In this document: positions 33,451-42,653 of the stretch, one piece after another
How the letters are laid out: every line of letters begins with the position of its first letter
Position numbering within the stretch: position 1 is the stretch's first letter
Assembly: GCF_008806955.1 (NCBI RefSeq)
Contig: NZ_CP031727.1
Coordinates: 1,364,001-1,428,000, forward strand
Direction: 5' to 3'
DNA length: 64,000 bases
DNA from: Cellvibrio sp. KY-YJ-3
GTDB taxonomy: Bacteria > Pseudomonadota > Gammaproteobacteria > Pseudomonadales > Cellvibrionaceae
Program-made: the position numbers and the translations under genes
The notes under the pieces: model-generated
Databases searched by the model: none
What the model was told of the DNA's origin: nothing
Seen by the model: only the letters and a program-made list of their open reading frames with translations

Positions 33451-35091
33451 ATGAATAGTCCTGAGATATTGGATGCTGCTGAGCTGGCCTCGGGTCATGT
33501 CACCCTGTGGGATGTGATTATCGCGGGCGGCGGGCTGGCGGGTTTGGGTTTAGCTAAACAGCTCAAACAGGCCAATCCTGAGTTATCGATTGTGGTAGTG
33601 GAAAAGCAGGGTTTTCCGCGCCCGCGCGCCATCGCCAAGGTGGGGGAATCCACGGTCGAAATAGGCTCTCATTACCTGTCGCATCACTTGGGTTTGCTGC
33701 AGCACCTGAAAGACAAACACCTCAAAAAATTCGGCATCCGTATATTTTTTGGCGAACCGGCCGATGATTTTTCCCGGCAGGACGAGCTGGGTGCCAGCCA
33801 AACCTTTGGTATTCCGACCTATCAGATTGATCGCGGCGATATCGAAAACCATCTCGCCGCCGAGCTGCAGGCGCTGGGTGTCACCTTGATCGATAAGGCC
33901 GATATTCTGCAGTTGGATGTGCGCGCTGAAACTGGCACCGCCTATGACAAACAGCTGGTGATTCGCTCCGCGACCGTTGAACAAACCTTGCGCGGTCACT
34001 GGCTGGTGGATACCGCCGGGCGCGCCAGTTTGCTTAAAAACCATCTCAAACTTGCGGCCAAAAACGAGCATAAATCCAACGCCGTCTGGTTCCGTATTGA
34101 CCGTACCATCACCCTCGATGATTGGTGTGAGAATCCCGAATGGCAGGCGCGCTGTAGGCCCGAAGGGCGCCGCTGGCTAAGTACCAATCACCTGGTCGGG
34201 CCGGGCTACTGGGTGTGGATTATCCCGCTCGCCTCGGGTGTGACCAGCATCGGCATAGTGATGGACGACATCGCCTTTGATGCCAGTGGCATTGCGGATC
34301 AAACCTCGGCCATGGCCTGGTTGGCGCAACATCAACCGCGCTGTGCGGCGGCGATTGGCGATGCCAGGTTCCTCGATTTTGTATTGCTGCAGGACTACTC
34401 CTACGACTGCAAACAACTGTTCAGCGACCAGCGCTGGGCAATTGCCGGTGAGGCCGGTCTGTTTGCCGACCCCTTTTATTCACCCGGCAGCGACTTTATC
34501 GCCTTTGCCAATGGTTTTATCTGTTCGCTGATCACCGCCGAGCGCCGTGGGCAGGATATTCGGGTGCAGGCGCTGGTGTATGAAAAACTGCTGCGCTCCA
34601 TCTACCAGAACACTCTGTCGCTCTACACCGGTCAGTACGGCGGTTTTGGCGACCGGGTGATGATGGGGTTAAAACTCCTGTGGGATTACAGCTATTACTG
34701 GGGTGTGCTCTCGCTGCTGTATTTCCGCGACGCCCTGTGCGACTTTGAGCGCATCCGCCCGCTGGCGGGGGAATTGCAAAAAGCCCAGCAGCTCAACCAA
34801 TCCATTCAAGCCCTGTTCCGCACCCGCGCTGAGCGCCGTTTACAGCTGCCCAATCGCGGCGTGTTTATGGATCAATACCAAATCCCCTGCCTGCAGTTTT
34901 TTAACAAGGTCTTGATGGAGGCGCCGGTATTACCGCTGCCGGAAGAATTGGCGCGCAATATGGCACTGGTAGAACAGGTGGCAGCAGCGGTGCGGGATAT
35001 GTTGGGTGATGCGCCTGAGCTTAGGATTAGTGATGCTGAGCGCGAATTGCTGGGGGCCTATCGGTTGAAGATATTAGGGAATGGCGGTTGA
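33451..35091 (+). CDS. FAD-dependent halogenase-like oxidoreductase
   Basis: 546 residues of the tryptophan-halogenase/FAD monooxygenase superfamily. The FAD site AGGGLAGLG lies at 25-33, VGEST at 64-68, LKKFG at 91-95 (candidate for the halogenase Lys), and YWVWIIP at 253-259 matches the WxWxIP motif that distinguishes flavin-dependent halogenases from monooxygenases. Flavin C-terminal motif ADPFYSPGSDF is present. In this cluster it would halogenate (or hydroxylate) the aryl head group; xanthomonadins are brominated aryl polyenes. It needs reduced FAD from a separate reductase, none of which is seen here. The last codons fall in a 23-bp tandem repeat. Confidence 0.85.
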   Translation: MNSPEILDAAELASGHVTLWDVIIAGGGLAGLGLAKQLKQANPELSIVVVEKQGFPRPRAIAKVGESTVEIGSHYLSHHLGLLQHLKDKHLKKFGIRIFFGEPADDFSRQDELGASQTFGIPTYQIDRGDIENHLAAELQALGVTLIDKADILQLDVRAETGTAYDKQLVIRSATVEQTLRGHWLVDTAGRASLLKNHLKLAAKNEHKSNAVWFRIDRTITLDDWCENPEWQARCRPEGRRWLSTNHLVGPGYWVWIIPLASGVTSIGIVMDDIAFDASGIADQTSAMAWLAQHQPRCAAAIGDARFLDFVLLQDYSYDCKQLFSDQRWAIAGEAGLFADPFYSPGSDFIAFANGFICSLITAERRGQDIRVQALVYEKLLRSIYQNTLSLYTGQYGGFGDRVMMGLKLLWDYSYYWGVLSLLYFRDALCDFERIRPLAGELQKAQQLNQSIQALFRTRAERRLQLPNRGVFMDQYQIPCLQFFNKVLMEAPVLPLPEELARNMALVEQVAAAVRDMLGDAPELRISDAERELLGAYRLKILGNGG

Positions 35092-35154
35092 AGATATTAG
35101 GGGATGCCGGTTGAAAATACTGGGAAATGGCGGCTTAAGATTATCGAGTGATGC
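35063..35154. repeat. Tandem 23-bp repeat, four copies
   Basis: Copies begin at 35063, 35086, 35109 and 35132. Copies 1 and 2 are almost identical (GGTTGAAGATATTAGGGAAT...), copies 3 and 4 progressively diverged. The TGA in copy 2 is the halogenase stop, so copy 1 encodes its last residues (RLKILGNGG). The array fills the gap to the convergent AMP-ligase gene. Confidence 0.9.
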
Positions 35155-36528
35155 TTATTTGTTGCGTAATTTGTGATAAAACGCCAACAGCTTAGCGCGC
35201 GGCAATTTGCCGTTTTCTTCGCGCGGTAGGGCATCCACCATCAGCAGCGGGCGCGGCATAAATACCGGGTCCAGGTGCGCGGCAAAACGGGCGCTGAGTT
35301 GTTGCTTGGTGATGTCTGTACCGACCACTAAAGCGACCGGGCGGGTCACGGTTTGTTGACCAGCGTCCGGCATAAATACCACGCCATCTACCACGCCCGG
35401 GGTGGCGAGCAGCAGTTTGTTCATCTCCACTAGCGAGCCGCGTTTGCCGGCGATTTCGATCATGTCGTCGCTGCGCCCGAGCAGGCGGAAGTGGCGGCCA
35501 TCCGCGGTTTCAATCCGGTCTTGTAGCGGCTGCTCTTGCGGCAGGTGGCTGCCGCGAATCACCGATAAATCCTGTGCCAATTCCAAGCCATCAAATAGCT
35601 GCCACAGATCCGTTTGTGCGCTGCGGCGGCGCGCCATGGAACCCACTTCACTGCAGCCGTAAACTTCAATTAACTCACCCGCAAAACAGCTTTCTGCTGC
35701 CTGCGCCAAGTCTTGCGACAGCGGCGCGGTGGCGCAGAGTATTTGTTTGACGGGCGGCATGGCCACACCGCTGTGCACCAGTGCCCTTAGGTGAACTGGG
35801 GTACTGATCAGCAAACGCGGCGCCGGTAATGGTTGCAGTGCTTGGGCGACATCGAGCGGAAACAGCGGGCGCGCATCGCTAATGCACAGGCGGCTAAACA
35901 GCGGCAGTAGCAGGGAGGTTTCCAGCCCCCACATATGCTGTGCGGGCACAGTGGCGAGGGCGAAGCGCAGCTGTTCGCGGTAGTCATCGCCCAGCATTGC
36001 CTGTGCGTTCATGCGGCTGCTAGTGACAAAGGTATGCCAGGGCTTAAGGTTGGCTTTGGGCTGGCCGGTGGAGCCGGAAGTAAAGGCGATGGCGGCCAGC
36101 TGGCTGGCGGCAATGTGCGGAACATCGCACTCGGGTTCGCCGCGCAAATCTATCTGATTCAGGTTGAACGCGGGGCAGGGGGTGATCAGGTTGTCCAGTC
36201 CAGCGTGCAGCACATAGCTGTTGGGATATTGCTCGCGCAGCAGCGTCTGGGTGGCGGGGGCGCGGTTTTGCGGTAGTAGATTAGTTTGCCCGCGCACCAG
36301 TGCGGCGCAAAACCCGAGGGTGAATAAGTAGCGGTTATCGCAGAGGTTGATGGTGTAACCCGCTTCAGGCAAGCGCGCCGCGAGGCGTTTTACCTGCCCG
36401 ATAAACTCGTCCACGCTGACGGCTGTCGGTTGCAAACCCAGCGCAGGTAGCAGGGTGCTGACCCGGGCAAAACAATCATCGCCACGGCGTTCCAGCAGCG
36501 GCAGGTATTCCAACTCGGCAGTGCGCAT
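35155..36528 (-). CDS. Aryl polyene AMP-dependent acyl ligase
   Basis: 457-residue adenylate-forming enzyme, probably activating hydroxybenzoate (or acyl groups) for loading on ACP. The AMP-binding motif FTSGSTGQPK, the EVYGCSEVGS acyl-binding stretch, LLGRSDDMIEIAGKRG hinge and the C-terminal catalytic Lys in ENGKLPRAKLL are all visible. It is shorter than typical CoA ligases, as usual for this subfamily. It lies 15 bp after an ACP gene on the same strand, its likely acceptor. Together they form a minus-strand unit facing the plus-strand halogenase-like gene. Confidence 0.9.
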   Translation of the reverse strand: MRTAELEYLPLLERRGDDCFARVSTLLPALGLQPTAVSVDEFIGQVKRLAARLPEAGYTINLCDNRYLFTLGFCAALVRGQTNLLPQNRAPATQTLLREQYPNSYVLHAGLDNLITPCPAFNLNQIDLRGEPECDVPHIAASQLAAIAFTSGSTGQPKANLKPWHTFVTSSRMNAQAMLGDDYREQLRFALATVPAQHMWGLETSLLLPLFSRLCISDARPLFPLDVAQALQPLPAPRLLISTPVHLRALVHSGVAMPPVKQILCATAPLSQDLAQAAESCFAGELIEVYGCSEVGSMARRRSAQTDLWQLFDGLELAQDLSVIRGSHLPQEQPLQDRIETADGRHFRLLGRSDDMIEIAGKRGSLVEMNKLLLATPGVVDGVVFMPDAGQQTVTRPVALVVGTDITKQQLSARFAAHLDPVFMPRPLLMVDALPREENGKLPRAKLLAFYHKLRNK

Positions 36529-36543
36529 GGCGAGCCTTAGTGC

Positions 36544-36813
36544 TTAGTTGCCGCTATTGTTCTGGACGAACTCGGTCAGCGAGGCGAGGGTGGCAAAGGC
36601 CTTGCGGGTGCGCTCGTCGTCGGCTTGCATTTGCACGCCGTATTTTTGCGAAATGGCGAGGGCGATTTCGAGTGCGTCGATGGAATCCAGCCCCAGGCCA
36701 TCGCCAAATAAGGATTCATCCGGTGCTATCTCACTCGCCGCTATATCTTCCAGATTCAGTGCTTCTACCAGTAGTTCGGCCATTTCCAATTGGGCAGCGG
36801 TTTGCGCAGACAT
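36544..36813 (-). CDS. Acyl carrier protein (first)
   Basis: 89 residues, a four-helix ACP with the phosphopantetheine serine in FGDGLGLDSIDALEIALAI. It is co-transcribed with the AMP-ligase, so it probably receives the activated aromatic starter. It differs from the second ACP (38857), consistent with the two-ACP layout of known aryl polyene clusters. It starts 186 bp from the divergent chorismatase gene. Confidence 0.95.
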   Translation of the reverse strand: MSAQTAAQLEMAELLVEALNLEDIAASEIAPDESLFGDGLGLDSIDALEIALAISQKYGVQMQADDERTRKAFATLASLTEFVQNNSGN

Positions 36814-36999
36814 AGATACCTCGATGTTATTGTGATGGATCGGCGTTATCGGCCAATCGTCGATGAAAAGCGGCGCAGTTTAGCGGCTTTGTGCCCCAAA
36901 ATCACCCGCACTGCCTGAGACTTACCTTAACCTAACGGGGGTTTTTGGGTAAACTCGCGGCCTTTCACGTCACTCAGCCCCCAACCATAAGACACTGTT

Positions 37000-37968
37000 A
37001 TGCCTATGCTTCGCCAGCACTATCTGCCCGCCAGTGCGGTGCCAGACACCAACCAACTGCTCACCCAACCGGGTGTTTTGGCCTTGGTGAACTTTGGCGA
37101 CGCCTGTGTGCCGGGCGCGCAGCCGGGCATTATCCCGCTGGGTATGCCCTCGCTCAGCGATCAACCTTGGGAGGTGATTCGCTACGGCGATTCAGTCGCC
37201 CAGCGCGGGGTTGACGAACACTGTCACTGGAGCCTGATTGAGGATGTACTCTGCGTCGCCACCTGGATTGCACCGGAGGATTGCAGCGACATAGAGGCCG
37301 CTACCGAAGTGGCCTATGGCCGCCTGTTTCGCGTGATTCAGGCCAAGGGCTTTCCCTATCCCTTCCGCATCTGGAACTTTATGCCCGATATCAATCGCGG
37401 GGACGGCGATCGGGAGGAATACAAAAAATTCTGCGTTGGCCGCCAGCGTGCGTTTGATGATTACCATGTCGCGCCGCAGGAGTATCCCGCCGCCTCGGCG
37501 CTTGGCCATCACACCAAAGGTGCGGTTGTCTATTTGCTCGCCGGGCGCAATTCCGGGGTGCATCACGAAAACCCGCGCCAGCAACCGGCCTATCACTACC
37601 CGCGCGAATACGGCCCGACCAGTCCCAGTTTTGCCCGCGCCACCAGCCTTGCGCTGCGCAGCCGGGAGCAGGTATTTATTTCCGGCACTGCCAGCATCAT
37701 CGGCCATAACACCCAGGCGGTGGGCGATTTGCAGCAGCAGCTGGCCATCACTCTCGACAATATCCAGCACCTGCTGCGGCATGTGGAGCACGCGGATGCC
37801 GAGCTAAGTGCGATCCGCGTCTATCTGCGCCACGCGCAGGATGTGGCGGCGGCCCAGGCTTTTTTAGGCGCGCGCCTGCCTGCTGATGCTGTCAATTTTA
37901 TCCACGCCGATATCTGCCGCAGCCAGCTGCTGGTGGAAATTGAAGCCCTGGCTTCACCCGGCGTATGA
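37000..37968 (+). CDS. xanB2: Chorismatase (XanB2/Hyg5/FkbO family)
   Basis: 322 residues. The family cleaves chorismate to hydroxybenzoates: XanB2 gives 3- and 4-hydroxybenzoate, the latter also feeding ubiquinone. Visible features are a YjgF-like fold, RIWNFMPDINRGDGDREEY, YLLAGRNSGVHHENPRQ and ICRSQLLVEIEAL near the end. The last has a Cys seven residues before a Glu (Cys306/Glu313), the spacing of catalytic Cys327/Glu334 in Hyg5-type enzymes that form 3-hydroxybenzoate. It heads the plus-strand aryl polyene operon and supplies the aromatic starter; no ammonia lyase for a cinnamate-type starter is present. It overlaps the next gene by 4 bp. Confidence 0.92.
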   Translation: MPMLRQHYLPASAVPDTNQLLTQPGVLALVNFGDACVPGAQPGIIPLGMPSLSDQPWEVIRYGDSVAQRGVDEHCHWSLIEDVLCVATWIAPEDCSDIEAATEVAYGRLFRVIQAKGFPYPFRIWNFMPDINRGDGDREEYKKFCVGRQRAFDDYHVAPQEYPAASALGHHTKGAVVYLLAGRNSGVHHENPRQQPAYHYPREYGPTSPSFARATSLALRSREQVFISGTASIIGHNTQAVGDLQQQLAITLDNIQHLLRHVEHADAELSAIRVYLRHAQDVAAAQAFLGARLPADAVNFIHADICRSQLLVEIEALASPGV

Positions 37969-38759
37969 GCCAGCTCAATCGCTTCTGGCGCCTGCTGGCA
38001 ACGGCTTTCTCCATCGCGCTGTTTGCCGCTGGCGCCCTGCTACTGGCGCTACTGCTGGCGCCGTTAATCCGCTTATTGCCTTGGTCGGAAACCCGTCGCC
38101 GCCATCTGGCGCGCCACAGCATCCAGCGCTGGGTGCGGCTGTATGTGGCGATTATGCGCAGCCTGGGGTTGCTCACGGTGGAGTTTGACGGGGTCGTGGC
38201 GCTGAACCAGCCGGGAGTGTTGGTGGTGGCTAATCACCCCACACTGCTCGATGCGGTACTGCTGATGTCGGTGATGCCCAATGCGACGTTTATCGTCAAA
38301 GCGGCGATGGCCCACAACCCCATTACCTGCTGGATAGTGGCGCTGGCCGGTTATATTCCCAATGACGAAGTGGGCGTGGAACTGGTGGAAAAAGCCGCTG
38401 CCGCCCTGCGCGCCGGTGAAACCCTGATGATTTTCCCCGAGGGCACGCGCACCGAGGGCGATGAACTCACACTGAAACGCGGTGCCGCCAATATTGCGCT
38501 GGCGGCGGCTTGCCCATTGCTGCCGGTGGTGATTTATTGTTCACCGCTAACCCTGCGCAAGCGGGAGCCCTGGTATCACATACCCCATCGCCCGCCGCAT
38601 TTTATCCTGCGGGTACTGCCGCCACTGGAGTTGGCGGCGCTGGTTGACTCCAGCCAGCCGCCCGGTCTGCAGGCCCGTGCACTTACCGCGGCGCTGTACC
38701 AGTGCTTGCGCGATGGGCTGAATAACTGCCAGCGCGATGAACTGCAGAAGCAGCGCTAA
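37965..38759 (+). CDS. PlsC-type lysophospholipid acyltransferase
   Basis: 264 residues with an N-terminal membrane anchor (LLATAFSIALFAAGALLLALLL). Acyltransferase blocks are intact: block 1 NHPTLLDAV (HX4D variant), FIVKAAMAHNP, and FPEGTRTEGDEL. In aryl polyene clusters such enzymes are thought to attach the polyene to a glycerol or lipid carrier. It starts inside the end of the chorismatase gene (ATGA overlap). Confidence 0.9.
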   Translation: MSQLNRFWRLLATAFSIALFAAGALLLALLLAPLIRLLPWSETRRRHLARHSIQRWVRLYVAIMRSLGLLTVEFDGVVALNQPGVLVVANHPTLLDAVLLMSVMPNATFIVKAAMAHNPITCWIVALAGYIPNDEVGVELVEKAAAALRAGETLMIFPEGTRTEGDELTLKRGAANIALAAACPLLPVVIYCSPLTLRKREPWYHIPHRPPHFILRVLPPLELAALVDSSQPPGLQARALTAALYQCLRDGLNNCQRDELQKQR

Positions 38760-38856
38760 AGCTTGTATAATCGCGCGCCGGTCGCGCCCAGCGCTACCTA
38801 ATGGACGCCGTCCCGAGCGCGTCACCCTAAAAAAGAGTTAGCAAAAGATTCCCACT

Positions 38857-39135
38857 ATGATTCATACCCGTGACAGCCTGTTGACGCGCATTGCCGACAT
38901 ACTGCAAGAGCAATTTGATGTGGAGCCAGGCTCCATTACCCTGGACTCGCGCCTGCGTGAAGATCTGGATATCGACAGCATCGATGCGGTGAATTTGATG
39001 ATCGAATTAAAATCCATTACCGCCAAAAAAATCACCCTGGAAAATTTCCACCAGGTAAAAACCATCGGCGATTTAATTGATGCCATTCTGGCGTTTTTAA
39101 GTCAGGAAAACGCTCAAGGTCAGGCCGCTCACTAA
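38857..39135 (+). CDS. Acyl carrier protein (second)
   Basis: 92 residues with the phosphopantetheine Ser in DLDIDSIDAVNLMIEL. Likely carrier for the growing polyene chain. Its stop overlaps the start of the thioesterase gene by one base (TAATG). An upstream 97-bp gap from the acyltransferase gene holds no gene. Confidence 0.94.
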   Translation: MIHTRDSLLTRIADILQEQFDVEPGSITLDSRLREDLDIDSIDAVNLMIELKSITAKKITLENFHQVKTIGDLIDAILAFLSQENAQGQAAH

Positions 39136-39572
39136 TGCCACGCCGCCGCGAACCCGCTGCACTGCTCAGTGTGGATACTGCCATCACTGTGCCGTTTTTT
39201 GATGTGGATTCCATGAACATTGTGTGGCATGGCCACTACTGCAAATATCTGGAAGTGGCGCGCTGCAATCTGCTCGATAAACTCGGTTACAACTATACCG
39301 ATATGAAAAATTCGGGTTTTATGTTCCCGATTGTGGATATGCAAATCCAATACTTGCAGCCACTGGTATTTGAGCAGCAAGTGATAGTGACGGCGAATTT
39401 GGTGGAGTGGGAATATCGCCTGAAAATTCATTATCTAATTCGCGACGCGGCAAGTGGTGCCCTCCTGAGTAAAGCGCACACAGTGCAAGCGGCGGTGGAT
39501 GCCAAGACCAAGCTGTTGCGCATCGGCAGCCCCGATGCGTTACTCGAAAAAGTAAAACCCCTGTTACCCTAA
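39135..39572 (+). CDS. Hotdog acyl-CoA/ACP thioesterase (4-HB-CoA type)
   Basis: 145 residues. Typical 4-hydroxybenzoyl-CoA-thioesterase fold: VPFFDVDSMNIVWHGHYCKYLEVAR, with the catalytic Asp (D24-like) in FDVDSMN. It probably releases or edits the polyene from the ACP. One-base overlap with the ACP gene supports co-translation. Confidence 0.9.
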   Translation: MPRRREPAALLSVDTAITVPFFDVDSMNIVWHGHYCKYLEVARCNLLDKLGYNYTDMKNSGFMFPIVDMQIQYLQPLVFEQQVIVTANLVEWEYRLKIHYLIRDAASGALLSKAHTVQAAVDAKTKLLRIGSPDALLEKVKPLLP

Positions 39573-39592
39573 ACCCTGCGGCGCAAATTTCT

Positions 39593-40261
39593 ATGAAAAT
39601 AATGATGCGACCCACTCTGGCTTGCCTGTTGTTATTCAGCGTCATTGCCAATAGTGCGATGGCGGATGGCCGCGCTGCAAATGCGCAAGTTAATCCTGCG
39701 GAATTACTCAAACACTATTTACCGGAAAGTTGTTATCAAACCGGTCTGTACAAGCAACAAAAATCCATCGCCGGCATTAATAAATTGTTGGAGACCGAAG
39801 GCAGTTTTGCATTTGCTTGCGATAAAGGTTTGCTCTGGCATACCGCTGCGCCGCTGCAGGAAACACTGGTCTATCAATTACAGGGCACAACCCATTTGGT
39901 GCGCGCTGACGGCAGCAGTCAAAAACTCTCTGGCGCTGTGCAACGTCAGCTGGGGCAAATGCTCAATCATTTGCTCGGCGGTAATAGTGCTTACCTGGAA
40001 AAAACCTTTGCCATAGTGGCAAGCGACACAGGTATTCAATTAACACCGCGCAAAAAGCGCATGGAAAAATTCTTGCGCCATATCCACATTACTCGCAGCA
40101 GTGATGCAGTCACTATTCGCCTGCAACACCAGGGCGATGAATACACTGCAATTCGTGTGTATGAGTTGCAACCTCTGCCATCACTCAATGCCGATCAATG
40201 CGTGCAACTGTTGGCCACAGCGCCGGTGGCATTAGCTTGCGCGCAATTATTAACTCCCTGA
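39593..40261 (+). CDS. LolA-like periplasmic carrier
   Basis: 222 residues with a signal peptide (LACLLLFSVIANSAMA). It resembles LolA-family outer-membrane lipoprotein carriers (KQQKSIAGINKLLETEGSFAF, LVYQLQGTTHLVRADGS), as encoded in aryl polyene clusters where it precedes the MMPL exporter. Likely shuttles the finished lipid-linked polyene across the periplasm. The family match is by pattern and position. Confidence 0.83.
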   Translation: MKIMMRPTLACLLLFSVIANSAMADGRAANAQVNPAELLKHYLPESCYQTGLYKQQKSIAGINKLLETEGSFAFACDKGLLWHTAAPLQETLVYQLQGTTHLVRADGSSQKLSGAVQRQLGQMLNHLLGGNSAYLEKTFAIVASDTGIQLTPRKKRMEKFLRHIHITRSSDAVTIRLQHQGDEYTAIRVYELQPLPSLNADQCVQLLATAPVALACAQLLTP

Positions 40262-40283
40262 TTTTTATTTAAGTGGACGCGTT

Positions 40284-42605
40284 ATGACGCAGCAACTTTA
40301 TCGCCGCTGGTGCAGCGCGGCTCTGCTATTGCTAACACTGGTGGCGCTGTATTGTTTTTGGGCAATCAACCGCAGCGGCCTGCAGATAGATACCAATCTG
40401 CGCAGCTTGTCGCCTTCGTTTACCCTGGACGCAGCCGTCAATCACGCGCTCAATAAAATGTCGGCCGATGCGGCGCAACAATTTATATTGGTATTGGCTC
40501 ACCCGGATGAAGAGCGGCTCGCCGACGCCAGCGATGCGCTGCGCGCGATGATCGAAACCGATGCCGGTACTATCGCCTATGTTGATCGCAGCGAGTTGCT
40601 CGAGCGCTACATAAATCAGCTGCAAATGCATCCCTTTCATATTCTCGGTGCCGAGGCGCAGGCGACATTGGCCGAGGGCGATGCTGAAAAAATACTCGCC
40701 TTGGCGCAAACTAATTTGTATGGGGCGGGTGGCGCAGTGCGTTTATTGCCACTCACCACTGACCCGTTGGGCTTTGCCAATGAATATGCACTGGGTTTAT
40801 TGGATCGTATGGCCTTAACCAATAGCGATGAAATACAAGCAGTAATACGTGGTCAACAAACACTTTTTATTGCTGCACATCAGTTGCAAATAAACAGCGA
40901 CGCATTGGAAATGAATCAGCAGGATCTGGCGCTGCTGAGTATCAAGCAATTTATGGCGCAGTTAAAAAATGAATATCCCGACGTGGAAATTATTCAATCG
41001 GGCATTTTATTTTTTGCCGCCGATGCTGCGCAGTCGGCCCGCGCCGATATAGATACTATTAGCACGGGTTCGATGATTGGTGTGCTGCTGTTAATCCTCT
41101 GGGTATTTCGCGGTCCGCGTGCACTGCTCTTGCCTGCGTTGTCGATTGGCATGGGCTTGGCGTTTGCATTTGCTGTCTGTCATTTCTGGTTTGGTTCGAT
41201 TCATGTACTCACTCTGGTATTTGGCTCCAGTTTGATTGGTGTAGTGGTGGATTACGCACTGCATTTTTATTATTTTCAGGCGCACCATCCGCAAAGTGAA
41301 AATCGCCTGCCGCTTTACCGCGCTTTATTTTTAAGTTTACTCACCAGTGTGATTGGTTTTAGTGCGCTGGCCTGGTCGGGTTTGGCGGCACTGCAACAAG
41401 TGGCGGTATTTGCCGTGTTAGGGCTGGTATATGCCTGGTTGATGGTAATTGCCCTGGGACATTACTTAACCAAGGGCGTAAAAGTATACGATTCAAGTTT
41501 GCAGAAAATAGTTAAGGGGTTGTTGCGCTTGTTCGGAAAATTTCCCTCGCGTGGAATTGCGCCGCTAATTGCTGTATTTTTGCTGAGTGGGTTTTTTGTA
41601 AACGATTTTGAATGGCCTGTTAGCGACAATCCGCGCAGTTTTTTTGCAGCCAACCCCCAGTTAATTGAGCAGGAGAAACAAGTCGGCGCCTGGGTTGCCA
41701 GTCACGAGCCAGCCAGTTTTATTGTAGTGCAGGGCGACAGTGCACAGCAGGTCTATGATCGTATCGCCGCTGTCCAAGGGTTGTTGGGCGAGCAGGGGCA
41801 GTTATTAGGAGTGCAGCAATTTTTTCCTTCACCCCGTGAGCAGCAAGCCAATTATCAGCTTAATCAACAGCTTTATGGTGCGAACCCACTCGCACAGCAA
41901 TTTATTGATCGTCATGAACTCAACGAAATATCGGCAGCCAATTTATCACTCGCCTATGCCCAGCAGGAAAATAATCTATTGAATCCGGCCGATTTTTTTA
42001 CCGATCATGAAGCCGCGTTGCCACCGCTGTGGATTCAGAATGACACTGCATTAAATGCATTTCTGTTAATTCCCAAAGGTATGGACACCGATGTGATAGC
42101 GGAAAAACTTGCTGTGTTTGAAGGGGCATTTTTTTTCAGCGCCATGCAGGACTCGGAGATGTCCATGAAACTGCTGCGCCATTCCTCAATGGAATTGTTG
42201 TTATTGGCCTTATTGTTAATGGCGCTGTTGTTGCTCACCCGCTATCACTGGAAAAAAATGTTACAGCTAATTGCCATTCCGTTATTTGCGGTGGCAGCCA
42301 GTTTGATTTTGTTGGCACTGTTGGATATTCCGCTCACATTGTTTCATGTGATGGCCTTGTTTTTGGTGGTTGGGCTGGGTATGGATTATGTTATTTTTAT
42401 CGCCGAAATGGCTGACAATACCGTAGAAACTTTATCGGCTGTGGCAATTTCGTCGACTACTAATCTTTTATCTTTCGGCTTATTGGGCTTGAGTATTTTG
42501 CCGGCGGTAAGCGCCTTTGGTATTGCGCTGTTTATGGGCAGCTGTTTTAACTTGCTGGGTGCGTTAATGCTGGCCAGTCGCAAGTGGTCGGCAAGTAAAC
42601 AATAG
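40284..42605 (+). CDS. MMPL/RND-type exporter
   Basis: 773 residues with about 12 membrane helices in two six-helix bundles (one around residues 255-425, one around 630-760), each preceded by a large periplasmic domain (after helix 1 and about 425-620). GSSLIGVVVDYALHFYYF and FLVVGLGMDYVIFIAEM are the repeated MMPL transmembrane motifs with the proton-relay Asp. It probably lifts the polyene lipid out of the inner membrane and hands it to the LolA-like protein encoded 22 bp upstream. Confidence 0.93.
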   Translation: MTQQLYRRWCSAALLLLTLVALYCFWAINRSGLQIDTNLRSLSPSFTLDAAVNHALNKMSADAAQQFILVLAHPDEERLADASDALRAMIETDAGTIAYVDRSELLERYINQLQMHPFHILGAEAQATLAEGDAEKILALAQTNLYGAGGAVRLLPLTTDPLGFANEYALGLLDRMALTNSDEIQAVIRGQQTLFIAAHQLQINSDALEMNQQDLALLSIKQFMAQLKNEYPDVEIIQSGILFFAADAAQSARADIDTISTGSMIGVLLLILWVFRGPRALLLPALSIGMGLAFAFAVCHFWFGSIHVLTLVFGSSLIGVVVDYALHFYYFQAHHPQSENRLPLYRALFLSLLTSVIGFSALAWSGLAALQQVAVFAVLGLVYAWLMVIALGHYLTKGVKVYDSSLQKIVKGLLRLFGKFPSRGIAPLIAVFLLSGFFVNDFEWPVSDNPRSFFAANPQLIEQEKQVGAWVASHEPASFIVVQGDSAQQVYDRIAAVQGLLGEQGQLLGVQQFFPSPREQQANYQLNQQLYGANPLAQQFIDRHELNEISAANLSLAYAQQENNLLNPADFFTDHEAALPPLWIQNDTALNAFLLIPKGMDTDVIAEKLAVFEGAFFFSAMQDSEMSMKLLRHSSMELLLLALLLMALLLLTRYHWKKMLQLIAIPLFAVAASLILLALLDIPLTLFHVMALFLVVGLGMDYVIFIAEMADNTVETLSAVAISSTTNLLSFGLLGLSILPAVSAFGIALFMGSCFNLLGALMLASRKWSASKQ

Positions 42606-42653
42606 CGCGCTCACCCTGCTTTCTTTTTTGTACATCAACTAGGGGCTAAAATA

